Shown here: in pieces, positions 1 through 9,282 of the stretch
How the letters are laid out: every line of letters begins with the position of its first letter
How positions within the stretch are numbered: the stretch's first letter is position 1
Assembly (NCBI RefSeq): GCF_014648915.1
Contig: NZ_BMSA01000035.1
Location: 1 to 64,000, forward strand
Reading direction: 5' to 3'
Source of the DNA: Streptomyces phaeofaciens
GTDB taxonomy: Bacteria > Actinomycetota > Actinomycetes > Streptomycetales > Streptomycetaceae
Length of the DNA stretch: 64,000 bases
Position numbers and translations under genes: made by a program
The notes under the pieces: model-generated
What the model was told of the DNA's origin: nothing
Database searches by the model: none
Seen by the model: only the letters and a program-made list of their open reading frames with translations

Positions 1-123
1 CACACCAACGACCGACCTGGCCAGCAGTCACGGCAGACACCGTTGCAGTACTAGGACCGCTCTTCACGATCTCGCCGGGGCCTTCGGCGGGTGCCGAACC
101 GTCGTGGGCGCATGCTGGGATCC

Positions 124-843
124 ATGACCACCACGACCACCAGGGACGTACGGGCGCCGGGGCTGGCCGCGCTGGCCGGGCTCCTGGCCGACGAGACCCG
201 GGCCGCCTGTCTGCTGGCGCTGCTCGACGGGCGGGCGTGGACCGCCGGTGAGCTGGCCCGGCACGCCGGGGTGGCCCCGTCGACGCTGAGCGAGCACCTG
301 GGCAAGCTGGTCGGCGGCGGGCTGCTGGCCGAGGAACGGCAGGGACGGCACCGGTACGTCCGGATCGCCGAGCCCCGGGTCGCCCAGCTCGTGGAGGACC
401 TGGCCGCCCAGATCGCCCCGGACACGGCCCCGCGCCCGCACACCCTGCGGGCCGCGACCGCCGGCTCGGCGATGGCCCGCGGGCGCACCTGCTACGACCA
501 TCTCGCCGGACGCCTCGGCATCGCCGTCACCGACGCGCTGACCGCACGGGGCCTGCTGCGGCAGGACACCGGGTTCGCGCTGACCGACCCGGGCCTGCGG
601 TGGTTCGAGGGCGCCGGGATCCCGCTCGAGCGCGCGTCCCGCCGCCCGCTGGCCCGCGCCTGCCTCGACTGGACCGAGCGCCGCCCCCATCTCGCCGGCG
701 TCGCGGGCGCCGCCCTGTGCCGGCACGCACTGGACGCGGGGTGGTGCGTACGGATCGGCACCGAGCGGGCGGTGAAGGTGACGGCGGCGGGCGAGCGGGC
801 GTGGGGCGAACTGCTGGGGATCGAGGCCGCCGCGCTGCGCTGA
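124..843 (+). CDS. ArsR-type winged-helix transcriptional regulator
   Basis: Predicted DNA-binding repressor of about 239 residues. The N-terminal half carries a winged helix-turn-helix typical of the ArsR family (ELARHAGVAPSTLSEHLGKL, then a wing ending HRYVRI). The C-terminal half is an extra domain of unknown function, so the protein is about twice the usual ArsR length. I see no Cys metal-site motif, so metal sensing is not supported. In-frame GTG (91) and ATG (112) starts also exist; ATG 124 was chosen because the coding signature (MTTTTTRDVRAPG) begins there, but the ribosome binding site is weak for all three. It lies just upstream of, and codirectional with, a DMT exporter, which it may control. 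That link is inference. Confidence 0.8.
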   Translation: MTTTTTRDVRAPGLAALAGLLADETRAACLLALLDGRAWTAGELARHAGVAPSTLSEHLGKLVGGGLLAEERQGRHRYVRIAEPRVAQLVEDLAAQIAPDTAPRPHTLRAATAGSAMARGRTCYDHLAGRLGIAVTDALTARGLLRQDTGFALTDPGLRWFEGAGIPLERASRRPLARACLDWTERRPHLAGVAGAALCRHALDAGWCVRIGTERAVKVTAAGERAWGELLGIEAAALR

Positions 844-939
844 GCCGCACCGCCCGCCCGGCCACCGGCGCCGGGCCCTCGGTCACCCCGTCCGAAATAC
901 GCGAGCCTGCGCCGCACCACCCCTCCTAGCCTCGGGACC

Positions 940-1965
940 ATGATGAACACCTCCCTCTCCCGCCCTCGGACGCTCGCCACCGGTGCGGCCGTCGTCACCG
1001 TCGTGCTGTGGGCCTCGGCCTTCGTCTCGATCCGCAGCGCCGGCTCGGCGTACTCCCCGGGCGCGCTGGCGCTCGGGCGGCTGCTGGCCGGATCGGTGAC
1101 GCTCGGGGTGATCTGCCTCGTCCGCCGTGAGGGGTGGCCGCCGAGACCGGCCTGGCCGGGGATCGCGATATCGGGGCTGCTGTGGTTCGGGGTCTACATG
1201 GTGGTGCTGAACTGGGGCGAGCAGCAGGTGGACGCCGGTACGGCGGCGCTGGTCGTGAACATCGGCCCGCTGCTGATCGCGCTGCTCGGGGTGCGGCTGC
1301 TCGGCGATCCGATGCCGCCGAGACTGCTGGCGGGGATGGCGGTGTCGTTCGCCGGGGCGGTCACCGTGGGGCTGTCGATGTCGGGCGGGGGCGGCTCGTC
1401 GGTGCTCGGCGTGGTGCTGTGCCTGGTCGCGGCGGTCGGGTACGCCGCCGGGGTCGTCGCGCAGAAGCCGGCCCTGGCCCGGGCGAGCGCGCTCCAGGCG
1501 ACCACCTTCGGATGTCTGGCCGGCACCGTGCTCTGTCTGCCGTTCGCCGGGCAGCTGGTGCGGGACGCGGCCGGGGCGCCGCTCTCCGCCACGCTCAACA
1601 TGGTCTACCTGGGTGTCTTCCCGACCGCGCTCGCCTTCACGACCTGGGCGTACGCCCTCGCCCGTACGACGGTGAGCCGCATGGGCGCGACCACGTACGC
1701 CGTGCCCGCGCTGGTGGTGCTGATGTCGTGGCTGGCGCTGGGCGAGGTGCCGGGGCCGCTGACGCTGGTGGGCGGGGCGCTGTGTCTGGCGGGCGTGGCG
1801 GTGTCGCGGTCCCGGGCCGCCCGGGCCGCGGACCGGTCGCGGCCGGCGGCGGCCGAGGTCCCGGCGGGGCCCTTGGGCGGGGCCCCGCTACACCGCGGCG
1901 AGGAGACCGGTACGCGACCGGCGGCCGGAGGCGACCGGAACGCGCCCGGCGGCCGGAACGACTAG
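940..1965 (+). CDS. EamA/DMT family permease
   Basis: Integral membrane protein of 341 residues with about ten hydrophobic segments arranged as two EamA repeats, the layout of the drug/metabolite transporter superfamily, which usually exports amino acids, metabolites or drugs. The first repeat begins at VVLWASAFVSIRSAGSAYSP and the second contains the AFTTWAYALARTTVSRMGATTY stretch typical of repeat 2. The C-terminal 50 residues are a charged Gly/Arg/Ala-rich tail of no clear function. Two ATG codons in tandem (940 and 943) could start it. The substrate cannot be told from sequence. The upstream ArsR-type gene, 96 bases away on the same strand, is a plausible regulator. Confidence 0.85.
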   Translation: MMNTSLSRPRTLATGAAVVTVVLWASAFVSIRSAGSAYSPGALALGRLLAGSVTLGVICLVRREGWPPRPAWPGIAISGLLWFGVYMVVLNWGEQQVDAGTAALVVNIGPLLIALLGVRLLGDPMPPRLLAGMAVSFAGAVTVGLSMSGGGGSSVLGVVLCLVAAVGYAAGVVAQKPALARASALQATTFGCLAGTVLCLPFAGQLVRDAAGAPLSATLNMVYLGVFPTALAFTTWAYALARTTVSRMGATTYAVPALVVLMSWLALGEVPGPLTLVGGALCLAGVAVSRSRAARAADRSRPAAAEVPAGPLGGAPLHRGEETGTRPAAGGDRNAPGGRND

Positions 1966-1987
1966 CCGGAACGGCCGGCCGGAACGG

Positions 1988-3067
1988 CTAGAAGACGACC
2001 AGCGCCCGGCCGCCCTTGCCCGCGATCATGTTCTCGAAGGCGGCGGGGATGCCGTCCAGGGCGATGCGCTCGGTCACCAGGGCGGAGAGGTCCAGTCGGC
2101 CCGCGCGGACGTGCGCGGCGAGCACGGGGAGGTCCTCCGCCGGGTTCGCGTTGCCGTACACACAGCCCGACAGGGTGCGGCCCCAGTGGAAGAGTTCCAG
2201 GGCGTTGAAGGTGACCTGCTGGTCCTTGCCGCCGATGCCGACGACCGTGGTGCGGCCGCCACGCCGGGTGGACTCCCAGGCCGTGCGGATGGTGACCGCG
2301 CGGCCGACGCACTCCACGGCCACGTCGACGCCCTGCTTCCCGGTGAGCGCCCGGATCTCACGGGCGGTGTCCTCGGAGGCGACGACGTAGTGGGTGGCGC
2401 CCGCCGCCCGCGCGAGTTCCTCCTTCTCCGGGGAGACGTCGACGGCGACGATCGTGGTGGCACCCGCGATCCGGGCCGACTGGAGGGTCGCGAGGCCCAC
2501 CCCGCCCACGCCGAACACGGCGACGGTCTCGCCGGGGCGCACGCGCGCGTTGTGGTGGACGGCGCCGTACCCCGTGAGGACGGCGCAGCCCAGGAGGGCC
2601 GCGTCGGTGAGCGGGATGCCGTCGGGCAGCGGCAGGACGCAGGAGGCGGCGACGACGGTCTCCTCGGCGAACGCGGCGACGTTCAGGCCGGGGTGCAGGT
2701 CCCGGCCGTCGGCGGTGCGGGCGTAAACGGCGGCGGAGCCGCTCAGGGCGTCGGCGCACAGCCAGACCTCGCCCAGTCCGCAGGCGTGACATCTCCCGCA
2801 GGCGGGAGCCCAGTTGAGGACGACGGCGTCGCCGGGCGAGACGTGGGCGACGCCCTCGCCGACGGACAGGACCGTCCCCGCGCCCTCGTGGCCCAGCACC
2901 GCGGGGACCGGCACCCGCATGGTGCCGTCGGACAGGGACAGGTCGGAGTGGCAGACGCCGGCGGCGGCGAGACGGACCCGGACCTGGCCGGGTCCGGGGT
3001 CCGGGAGATCGATGTCGGTGATCTCCAGAGCGGCGCCCACGGCGGGAAGTACGGCGGCACGAACCAC
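1988..3067 (-). CDS. Zinc-dependent alcohol dehydrogenase (MDR family)
   Basis: Medium-chain NAD(P)-dependent alcohol dehydrogenase of 359 residues. Catalytic zinc ligands are Cys39, His60-Glu61 (GHE) and Cys161. The structural zinc site is the four-Cys cluster Cys90, 93, 96 and 104. The Rossmann nucleotide site is GVGGVG at about 186-191. It interconverts an alcohol and its aldehyde, with acceptor probably NAD. The start is GTG with GAGGAG six bases upstream. It follows the aldehyde dehydrogenase by only 10 bases, so the two should form one operon that carries an alcohol through aldehyde to acid. The substrate is unknown. Expression is probably set by the palindromic operator upstream of the aldehyde dehydrogenase gene. 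Confidence 0.9.
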   Translation of the reverse strand: MVRAAVLPAVGAALEITDIDLPDPGPGQVRVRLAAAGVCHSDLSLSDGTMRVPVPAVLGHEGAGTVLSVGEGVAHVSPGDAVVLNWAPACGRCHACGLGEVWLCADALSGSAAVYARTADGRDLHPGLNVAAFAEETVVAASCVLPLPDGIPLTDAALLGCAVLTGYGAVHHNARVRPGETVAVFGVGGVGLATLQSARIAGATTIVAVDVSPEKEELARAAGATHYVVASEDTAREIRALTGKQGVDVAVECVGRAVTIRTAWESTRRGGRTTVVGIGGKDQQVTFNALELFHWGRTLSGCVYGNANPAEDLPVLAAHVRAGRLDLSALVTERIALDGIPAAFENMIAGKGGRALVVF

Positions 3068-3077
3068 GGCAGGCTCC

Positions 3078-4466
3078 TCAGAACTGGAGGGACTTGGTCT
3101 GGAGGTACTCGGCGAGACCGTGCGCGCCGAGTTCCCGGCCGACGCCCGACTGCTTGTACCCGCCGAACGGGGCGAGGGGGTTGAAACGGCCGCCGTTGAT
3201 GTCGACCTGGCCGGTGTCCATGCGCCGGGCGAAGGCCACGGCCTCCGCCTCCTCGCCCGCCCAGACGGCGCCCGCCAGGCCGTAGACCGTGCCGTTGGCG
3301 ATCCGCAGGGCGTCCTCCTCGTCCTCGTAGCGCAGGATCGACAGGACCGGGCCGAAGATCTCCTCCTGGGCGATCGTCATCTCCGGGGTGACGTCGGCGA
3401 AGACCGTCGGGGCGACGAAGCAGCCGCGCTCGCGCGGGGATTCGGGGCCGCCGGCGACGAGCCGGGCCCCCTCGGCGATCCCCTGCTCGATGTAGCCGCG
3501 CACCCGTGCCTGCTGCCGGGCGCTGACGACCGGGCCGATGCGGTCGCCGTACTTCGCGGCGGCGGCCGCGGCCAGTTCGACGGCCTCCTCGTAGCGGTCG
3601 CGGTGGACCAGCATGCGGGTCCAGGCGCTGCACGTCTGGCCGGAGTTCGCCATCACGTTGGCCACGCCGACGTTGACCGCCTTGGCGAGGTCGGCGCTGG
3701 GGAGGATCACGTTGGCGGACTTGCCGCCGAGTTCGAGGGCCACCTTCTTGACGGCGGCGCCCGCGGTGGCGGCGATCCGCCGGCCGACGGCCGTGGAGCC
3801 GGTGAAGGAGACCAGGTCGACACCGGGGTGCTCGGCCAGGGCCTGGCCGGCGACCGGACCGAGGCCGGTGACGAGGTTGAACACGCCCGCCGGGACACCG
3901 GCCTCGTGGACGGCCTCGGCGAAGAGCTGGGCGGTGAGCGGGGTGTCCTCGGCGGGCTTGAGGACCACCGTGCAGCCCGCGGCCAGGGCCGGGGCGACCT
4001 TGGCGACGATCTGGTGCAGCGGGTAGTTCCAGGGCGTGATCGCGGCGACCACGCCGATCGGCTCGTGGAACACGGTCGAGTTGCCGACCCGCTCCTCGAA
4101 GGAGTGGGTCGCGGCGAGTTCGGCGTAGGAGCCCGCGACCGCGAGGGGGACGGCGGCGTGGACCGCCTGGGAGAAGGCCGGCGGGGAGCCCAGTTCGGCG
4201 GTGACCGTCTCGGCGATCTCGTCCTTGCGTGCCACCAGCGCGTCCCGCAGGGCGGTCAGCCGGGCCGCGCGTTCGGCGGGCGGGGTGGCCGCCCAGGCGG
4301 GAAGCGCGGCACGGGCGGCCCGTACGGCGGCGTCGACGTCCTCGGCGCCGCCCGCGGGGACCCGGGCGATCACCTGCCCGTCGGCCGGGTCGACGACCTC
4401 GATCTCGTCCTGGCTCGCGGCCGGGCGCCAGGCACCGTCGAGGTAGATGCCGTGCTGTGCCTTCAT
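3078..4466 (-). CDS. Aldehyde dehydrogenase (ALDH superfamily)
   Basis: NAD(P)-dependent aldehyde dehydrogenase of 462 residues that oxidises an aldehyde to its acid. Visible landmarks are TPWNYP near 144-149, Glu245 (ELGGKS) as the general base and Cys279 (NSGQTC) as the catalytic thiol. Length and motifs fit the family with no truncation. The frame stays open to 4556, but ATG 4466 is preferred: it has GGAAGGAA about 6-8 bases upstream, and an upstream start would place the operator at 4502-4520 inside the coding region. It is the first gene of a two-gene operon with the zinc alcohol dehydrogenase. Substrate class (betaine aldehyde, short-chain or aromatic) cannot be resolved from sequence alone. 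Confidence 0.92.
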   Translation of the reverse strand: MKAQHGIYLDGAWRPAASQDEIEVVDPADGQVIARVPAGGAEDVDAAVRAARAALPAWAATPPAERAARLTALRDALVARKDEIAETVTAELGSPPAFSQAVHAAVPLAVAGSYAELAATHSFEERVGNSTVFHEPIGVVAAITPWNYPLHQIVAKVAPALAAGCTVVLKPAEDTPLTAQLFAEAVHEAGVPAGVFNLVTGLGPVAGQALAEHPGVDLVSFTGSTAVGRRIAATAGAAVKKVALELGGKSANVILPSADLAKAVNVGVANVMANSGQTCSAWTRMLVHRDRYEEAVELAAAAAAKYGDRIGPVVSARQQARVRGYIEQGIAEGARLVAGGPESPRERGCFVAPTVFADVTPEMTIAQEEIFGPVLSILRYEDEEDALRIANGTVYGLAGAVWAGEEAEAVAFARRMDTGQVDINGGRFNPLAPFGGYKQSGVGRELGAHGLAEYLQTKSLQF

Positions 4467-4501
4467 CACGTTCCTTCCGGGCGGTCCTCGTCGTCCGGGC
4501 C

Positions 4502-4520
4502 AAACTAGCGCCGTTAGTTT
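4502..4520. promoter_or_regulatory. Palindromic operator upstream of aldehyde dehydrogenase
   Basis: A 19-bp inverted repeat, AAACTAGCGCCGTTAGTTT, ends 36 bases before the aldehyde dehydrogenase start. The arms pair except at one position (G/A). The core ACTAGCGCCGTTAGT differs at only two positions from a perfect palindrome found before the acyl-CoA dehydrogenase gene at 61302-61316. The size and symmetry fit a TetR-family site. The regulator is not identified. Confidence 0.7.
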
Positions 4521-4560
4521 TCTGGCACCAGGGGTCACCGGCGTGCCGCCCGCCACGCTG

Positions 4561-5904
4561 TCACGCCTCCCACTCCTCCAGGTCGGGCAGCCGGGCCGGG
4601 GCCGGGGAGATGCGGTCGCCGTGCTGGTCGAAGACGTACAGGTGGGCGGTGTCGACGAGCAGCGGGATCTGCATCCCGTACCGCAGGACGAAGTCGGGGG
4701 TGGTGCGGACCACGAGGTCGCCCGGGACCCGGGCCTCGGGGGACGCGGACGGCCGGGCCCGGTCCGCCGCCTCGTCCGGGGCCGCGGCCGAACCGCCCCG
4801 CGGACCGCCGGCCCGCTGCCGCAGCCGGCCGAGGAGCCCGCCCTCGCGATGCCGCCGGGGCGGCGCGGGCACCGGGCGCGGCGCCTCCAGTTCGGGTACG
4901 ACGGCGGGACTGGAGCCGGTGTTGAAGTGGACCAGCACCTCGTGGCCCTGGAACTCGACGTGCTCCACGAGCCCGGTGATGTGGGTCTCCTCGGGGCGGG
5001 CCTCGGCGGGCGTGGCGATGCGTACGGCCTCCGAGCGCAGCCCGACGATCACCTCCCGGCCCTGCTGCACCCGCAGCAGCCGGTGGTCGAGGCAGAGGGG
5101 TTCGGGCAGCCGCAGGGCCTGCTTGCCGAGGCTGACCGTCATCGCGCCGTCGAGCGGGGCGCGGACCAGGCCGCGCAGGAGGTTGATGCGCGGGGTGCCG
5201 ATGAAGGCGGCGACGAAGACGTTGCGCGGCAGGGCGTAGACCGCGCGCGGGGAGTCGACCTGCTGGAGGACACCGCCGCGCAGCACGGCCACCCGGTCGC
5301 CGAGCGACATGGCCTCGGCCTGGTCGTGGGTGACGTAGACGGTGGTGACGCCCAGTTCCCGGGTGAGCCGGGAGATCTCGGCGCGCAGATGGTTGCGGAG
5401 CTTGGCGTCCAGGTTGGACAGCGGCTCGTCCATCAGGAAGGCGGAGGGGTGGCGGGCGATGGCCCGGCCCATGGCGACGCGCTGGCGTTCGCCGCCGGAG
5501 AGCTGGCCGGGGAAGCGGTCCAGGAGGTCCTCGATGCCGAGCATCCGGGCGGTGGCGTCCACCCGGGGGGCCGGGTCGGCGCCGGGGGCCTCGATGCGCA
5601 GCGGGAAACCTATGTTGTCGCGGCCGGTCATGTTCGGGTACAGGGCGAAGTTCTGGAAGACCATCGCGATGTCCCGGCCGGACGGCGGCAGGTCGTTGGC
5701 GTACCCGCCGTCGAGGAACAACTCGCCCTCGGTGATGTGCTCCAGGCCGGCGATCATCCTCAGCACGGTGGACTTGCCGCAGCCGGAGGGGCCGAGCAGG
5801 ACCAGGAACTCGCCGGGTGCGATGTCCAGGGACAGATGGTCCACGGCCCGGACGCCCTTGGCGTGGACCTTGCTGACGTCGTGCAGGGAGATGGCGCGTG
5901 TCAT
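4561..5904 (-). CDS. Sugar-type ABC transporter ATP-binding protein (MsmK/UgpC class)
   Basis: ABC ATPase of 447 residues that would energise a carbohydrate or glycerol-phosphate importer. Walker A is GPSGCGKS at 38-45, the signature LSGGE is at 135-139, Walker B LMDEP follows, and a C-terminal OB/TOBE regulatory region is present. That region contains an insertion of about 60 residues rich in Pro, Arg and Ala (roughly 335-395), which makes the protein longer than the usual 370 residues. No permease or binding protein lies nearby, so it may serve dispersed transporters, as MsiK does in Streptomyces, although it is not obviously MsiK itself. The start is ATG 5904 after a GGGGA; the frame is open much further upstream but that part looks non-coding. 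Confidence 0.85.
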   Translation of the reverse strand: MTRAISLHDVSKVHAKGVRAVDHLSLDIAPGEFLVLLGPSGCGKSTVLRMIAGLEHITEGELFLDGGYANDLPPSGRDIAMVFQNFALYPNMTGRDNIGFPLRIEAPGADPAPRVDATARMLGIEDLLDRFPGQLSGGERQRVAMGRAIARHPSAFLMDEPLSNLDAKLRNHLRAEISRLTRELGVTTVYVTHDQAEAMSLGDRVAVLRGGVLQQVDSPRAVYALPRNVFVAAFIGTPRINLLRGLVRAPLDGAMTVSLGKQALRLPEPLCLDHRLLRVQQGREVIVGLRSEAVRIATPAEARPEETHITGLVEHVEFQGHEVLVHFNTGSSPAVVPELEAPRPVPAPPRRHREGGLLGRLRQRAGGPRGGSAAAPDEAADRARPSASPEARVPGDLVVRTTPDFVLRYGMQIPLLVDTAHLYVFDQHGDRISPAPARLPDLEEWEA

Positions 5905-6045
5905 GAGAAGTGTCCCCGGGGGCTCTCGGGCAGGTCCTGAGCGCTGGTGCTCCGCGTTCTTGGCCGCCTCGCGCGCGTCGTACGAGGCTTGTGAGTCACG
6001 GAAGTTAACGGACCGTACGCACCCGGGGGAAGGGAATTGGCCGCA

Positions 6046-6063
6046 TCGGACCCCTCGGTCCGA
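6046..6063 (-). terminator. Weak hairpin after the sortase gene
   Basis: A 7-bp perfect stem (TCGGACC/GGTCCGA) with a CCTC loop lies 26 bases beyond the sortase stop codon. There is no T-tract, as is usual for Streptomyces terminators. The rest of the 5905-6088 gap shows no gene. Confidence 0.4.
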
Positions 6064-6088
6064 CAGGTGAGAAAGCGGACGACCCGGT

Positions 6089-7234
6089 TCAGGCCGGCGG
6101 AACGGGGCGGTCCGGCTCCTTGACCGTGACGAGGTGCGCGAAGACGACGAGGTTGCCCGCGTAGCCGGTGCGGCGGTCGAACGCACCGCCGCAGGTGATG
6201 AGCCGCAGTTCGGCGCGGCCCCGGTCGCCGTACACCTCCTTGTTGGGAAAGCGCGCCTTCTCGTACGTCCGCAGTTTGTCGACGGTGTAGACGGCGATCC
6301 GTCCGTCGGCGCGGCGCACCTGCACCGGGTGGTTCGGCGCGAGCTGGGACAGGCCCCAGAAGACGGCCCGGTCGGTGTCGGTGTCGAGGTGCCCGACGGC
6401 CACGGCGGTCCCCCGCTCCCCCGGCGCCGGCCCGGTGGCGTACCAGCCCACCAGGTTCGTGTCCTCCTCTGGCGGCGCGGGCAGCCGGCCCTTGCCGTCG
6501 AGCCGGAGTTCCATGACCGGGGCGTCGATGTCGAGGTAGGGGATGACGAGGCGGGTGGCGGGGGAACCCGGGGCGGGACGGGCCTTCGCGGCGGGACGGG
6601 GGCGGGCGGAGGCCGTGGGAGCGGCGGGGACGGCGGGGAGAGCGGCCGGCCCCCGGCCCGCCGGGGTGGCGGGCAGGGAGGGGTCGGTTCGGCCGGGCGG
6701 GGACGACGCACCGGCCGCGGGCGGAGGCGGGGACGACGGCCGGCCGGCGGACGAGGACGGGGACGGTGTCCTGTGCTCCGGTCGGGGACCCCGCGCGTCG
6801 GCGGTCGCGCCGGGTGCGCCCTCGGCCCGCCACGCCTCCCCGTCCACCATCCCGGAGGCTCCGCCCCGCACGGCGGACGCCACCTCCGAGGAGCCCGCCG
6901 GCGCGGCCGCGACCGCTCCCGAGGGGGCCTCCTCCTGGACCGACCACAGGCCCGTCACGAGGGTGGCGGCGAGAACGGCCGTCCGGGTCAGCCGGAACGC
7001 GCGTGTCCGGTACCAGGGCCGGCGGGCGCGCCGGACCGGCGACAGCCGCACGGACCGGTCGCCCGTCGGCTGACGGACGGCCCGCTCACCCTGCGGCCGG
7101 CGGACGGCCCGCCCGCCCGGCGCCCCGCGCGCACCCCGGCCGTCCGGCACCGGGCGCCCCGCGCCTCCCCCCGCCGCCGGGCGGACTCCGCGTCCGCCCG
7201 GCGGCAATCCGGCGGAGCCGTTACGCGACGCCAT
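6089..7234 (-). CDS. Class F sortase, membrane-anchored
   Basis: Cysteine transpeptidase of 381 residues. A single hydrophobic segment (about residues 86-105) follows a basic, disordered N-terminus, then a Pro/Ser-rich linker, then a C-terminal sortase domain of about 140 residues. The catalytic triad is visible: His in VGHLDTDT, Cys in LITCGGAF and Arg in DRRTGY. The short domain fits class F, whose substrates are poorly known. ATG 7234 is chosen because it overlaps the upstream gene's stop (7221) by 14 bases, which suggests translational coupling. The upstream gene encodes a secreted protein with a C-terminal membrane segment, a natural candidate partner or substrate. It acts outside the membrane. 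Confidence 0.85.
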   Translation of the reverse strand: MASRNGSAGLPPGGRGVRPAAGGGAGRPVPDGRGARGAPGGRAVRRPQGERAVRQPTGDRSVRLSPVRRARRPWYRTRAFRLTRTAVLAATLVTGLWSVQEEAPSGAVAAAPAGSSEVASAVRGGASGMVDGEAWRAEGAPGATADARGPRPEHRTPSPSSSAGRPSSPPPPAAGASSPPGRTDPSLPATPAGRGPAALPAVPAAPTASARPRPAAKARPAPGSPATRLVIPYLDIDAPVMELRLDGKGRLPAPPEEDTNLVGWYATGPAPGERGTAVAVGHLDTDTDRAVFWGLSQLAPNHPVQVRRADGRIAVYTVDKLRTYEKARFPNKEVYGDRGRAELRLITCGGAFDRRTGYAGNLVVFAHLVTVKEPDRPVPPA

Positions 7235-7919
7235 GTGTGCGGCGACGGAGTCGGAACCAGACCGCTCCGCCGACCGCGGCCAGACCCACGGCGACCGCAC
7301 CGGCGACCGGGCCGACCGCGGCGTCACGGGCCGCTCCGCCGCCACCGGCCGGCGGGCCGCCGTGCGGGCCGCCGTGGTGGCCGCCGGAGTAGCCGCCGCC
7401 GGAGTTGCCGCCGCCGGAGTAGCCGTGCGACGGCTCGCCGGTGGGCGGCTCCGTGGTCGGGGGCTGCGTGCTCGGGGAGCCGCTGGGGCTGGGCGAACCG
7501 GAGGAGCAGTCGTCGACCCAGAAGGTCTTCTGCTTGCCGGGGCCGCCGTCGCCGTCGGCCGACAGGAAGGAGAGCTTGTAGTGCCCCGGGGGGAGTTCGA
7601 TGTCGTCGCTCTGCGCCGTGCCGTCCGCTTCGATGGTGAGCTGGCCGGAGGCTCCGGCGTCCCCGGAGGACGGCGGCTGGGTGACGATGCTCCAGGAGGC
7701 CGTCTCGTTCGGGTCGAAGTTGAAGGCCGCCAGGTAGAACTCGCAGACGTGGGGGTCGTTCTCCTGTTCGTCCTCGTCGGTCCGGATGTCGTGGATCTTG
7801 ATGTCCCCGTTGTTGGCGGCGAAGGCGGGCGCCACGGTCAGGGTGCCCCCCAGGACGGTGAGGGCCGCGAGGGCGGCGGCGCGGGCACCGGCGCGGCGTG
7901 GACGGGTCGTCACGGGCAT
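7221..7919 (-). CDS. Secreted surface protein with C-terminal membrane anchor
   Basis: Protein of 232 residues of unknown function. It has a Sec signal peptide (basic RPRRAGARAAAL, hydrophobic core, AFA-AN cleavage) and a globular region of about 100 residues with one Cys pair (HVCEFY and VDDC). A Ser/Pro-rich then Gly/His-rich low-complexity stalk follows, and finally a hydrophobic segment and an RLRRR tail. That C-terminal layout resembles a cell-wall sorting signal, but I see no LPXTG or LAXTG motif before the hydrophobic segment. The start is ATG 7919, behind GGAGGAACT. It is the first gene of an operon with the class F sortase. A substrate role is inferred from context only. Confidence 0.75.
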   Translation of the reverse strand: MPVTTRPRRAGARAAALAALTVLGGTLTVAPAFAANNGDIKIHDIRTDEDEQENDPHVCEFYLAAFNFDPNETASWSIVTQPPSSGDAGASGQLTIEADGTAQSDDIELPPGHYKLSFLSADGDGGPGKQKTFWVDDCSSGSPSPSGSPSTQPPTTEPPTGEPSHGYSGGGNSGGGYSGGHHGGPHGGPPAGGGGAARDAAVGPVAGAVAVGLAAVGGAVWFRLRRRTHGVA

Positions 7920-8018
7920 GCGAGTTCCTCCGAGTCGGATGATTATCCTACAAATCACGCTTCATCTGACTCTTTGTCATTTCGGCACGTAACGGTGGGA
8001 GCATCGCCCGACGCCCCG

Positions 8019-9260
8019 TCAGTTGTCCCCCTTCCGGCCCACCGCGGACCCCGGACGGGCCGGCTCGGCGGGCGTCCGCACAGCCTCCGCGGGCCCGGCC
8101 GGCGACCGCAGCGCCACCCCCGACGACAGCAGCAGCAGCGCCCCCAGCAGCACGAAGGGCGCGGCCACCCCCGCGACCCCCGCGATCAGGCCCGCCGCGG
8201 CGGGCGCGGCGACCTGGCCGAGGCGGTTGCCGGTCAGCCGGAGCGCGAGGGCCGTGGAGCGGGCGCCGTCGGGGGCGGCCTGGACGACCGTCGTCATGGA
8301 CAGCGGCTGTCCGACACCCAGGCAGAAGCCCAGCACCGCGAGCATCACGGCGAGTCCCCACACGGGCACCGGCAGGGCGATCCCGGCGCACAGCAGGGCC
8401 GCCAGCAGACAGGTCACGGCGAGCAGCAGCGTCCGGCCGAGCAGCCGCAGCAGGGGGGTGAGGACGAGCCGGCAGGCGATGGTGGCCGCCGCGCGGACGC
8501 TGAGCAGGATCCCGATGACCGACGGCGCGATGCCCCGCTGGTCGCCGACCACCGGAAGGTAGGCGGTGAGGATGTCGGTCGCGGACAGCACGGCGAGGCT
8601 GACGAAGATGCCCGCGGGCACGCCCCGGGTGCGCAGGATGCGGACGACCGGGACGCGCTCGCCCTTCGCCGCGGGGGACGCGGGCGTCGTGTCGCGGTGC
8701 TCCGTGCGCCACAGCGAGGTCAACGCGACCGCGCAGCCCGCGCCCGCGGCGAGCAGGGCCAGCGCGCTGCTGCCGGCCCGGTCGGAGTCGTCGATCAGGA
8801 AGCCGGCCGCGATCGGGCCGATCAGCTGGCCGAGGGAGGCGCCGATGGTGAAGTGGCCGAAGTTGCGGTCCTGCTCGTGCGGCGCGGACTGGCGGGCGAC
8901 CAGCGACTGGGAGCCGATGACGAAGCAGAGGTGCCCGAGGCCCATCACCCCGCTCCACAGGGCCATCGCCGCGAGCGAGCCGGCCAGGCCGCTGAGCACG
9001 CAGCCGCCGGATATCAGCACCACGCCCACCGGCAGCAGCGGGGCGCAGCGGCCGTGGTCCGTACGGCGTCCGAGCGGTACGGCGGCGAAGAGCGGGAGCA
9101 GGGCGTACACACCCGCGATGACACCGATCGCCCGCTCGTCGGCGCCCAGCGCGAGAGCCCGGTAGGACACGGCGGGCCGGGCCATCGACACCGCCCCCTG
9201 CGCGAAGCCGAAGGCGATGACGAGGCGGAGCAGCCAGCCGCGGTTCCCACCGGGCGTCAT
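8019..9260 (-). CDS. Major facilitator superfamily transporter
   Basis: Integral membrane protein of 413 residues with 12 predicted membrane segments. The MFS loop 2-3 signature is present as PLGRRTDHGR. It probably exports a small molecule by proton antiport, but the substrate is unknown. It starts 22 bases after the end of the citrate transporter gene on the same strand and may be cotranscribed with it. The C-terminus is a short Pro/Ala-rich cytoplasmic tail. There is no sign of disruption. Confidence 0.85.
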   Translation of the reverse strand: MTPGGNRGWLLRLVIAFGFAQGAVSMARPAVSYRALALGADERAIGVIAGVYALLPLFAAVPLGRRTDHGRCAPLLPVGVVLISGGCVLSGLAGSLAAMALWSGVMGLGHLCFVIGSQSLVARQSAPHEQDRNFGHFTIGASLGQLIGPIAAGFLIDDSDRAGSSALALLAAGAGCAVALTSLWRTEHRDTTPASPAAKGERVPVVRILRTRGVPAGIFVSLAVLSATDILTAYLPVVGDQRGIAPSVIGILLSVRAAATIACRLVLTPLLRLLGRTLLLAVTCLLAALLCAGIALPVPVWGLAVMLAVLGFCLGVGQPLSMTTVVQAAPDGARSTALALRLTGNRLGQVAAPAAAGLIAGVAGVAAPFVLLGALLLLSSGVALRSPAGPAEAVRTPAEPARPGSAVGRKGDN

Positions 9261-9282
9261 GAGCGTTGTCCTTCCGAGGCGA

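Noticed and set aside
2743-4503. Long minus-strand frame overlapping the aldehyde dehydrogenase gene
   Set aside because: Arg/Gly-rich translation in the wrong frame; the real dehydrogenase frame is unambiguous.
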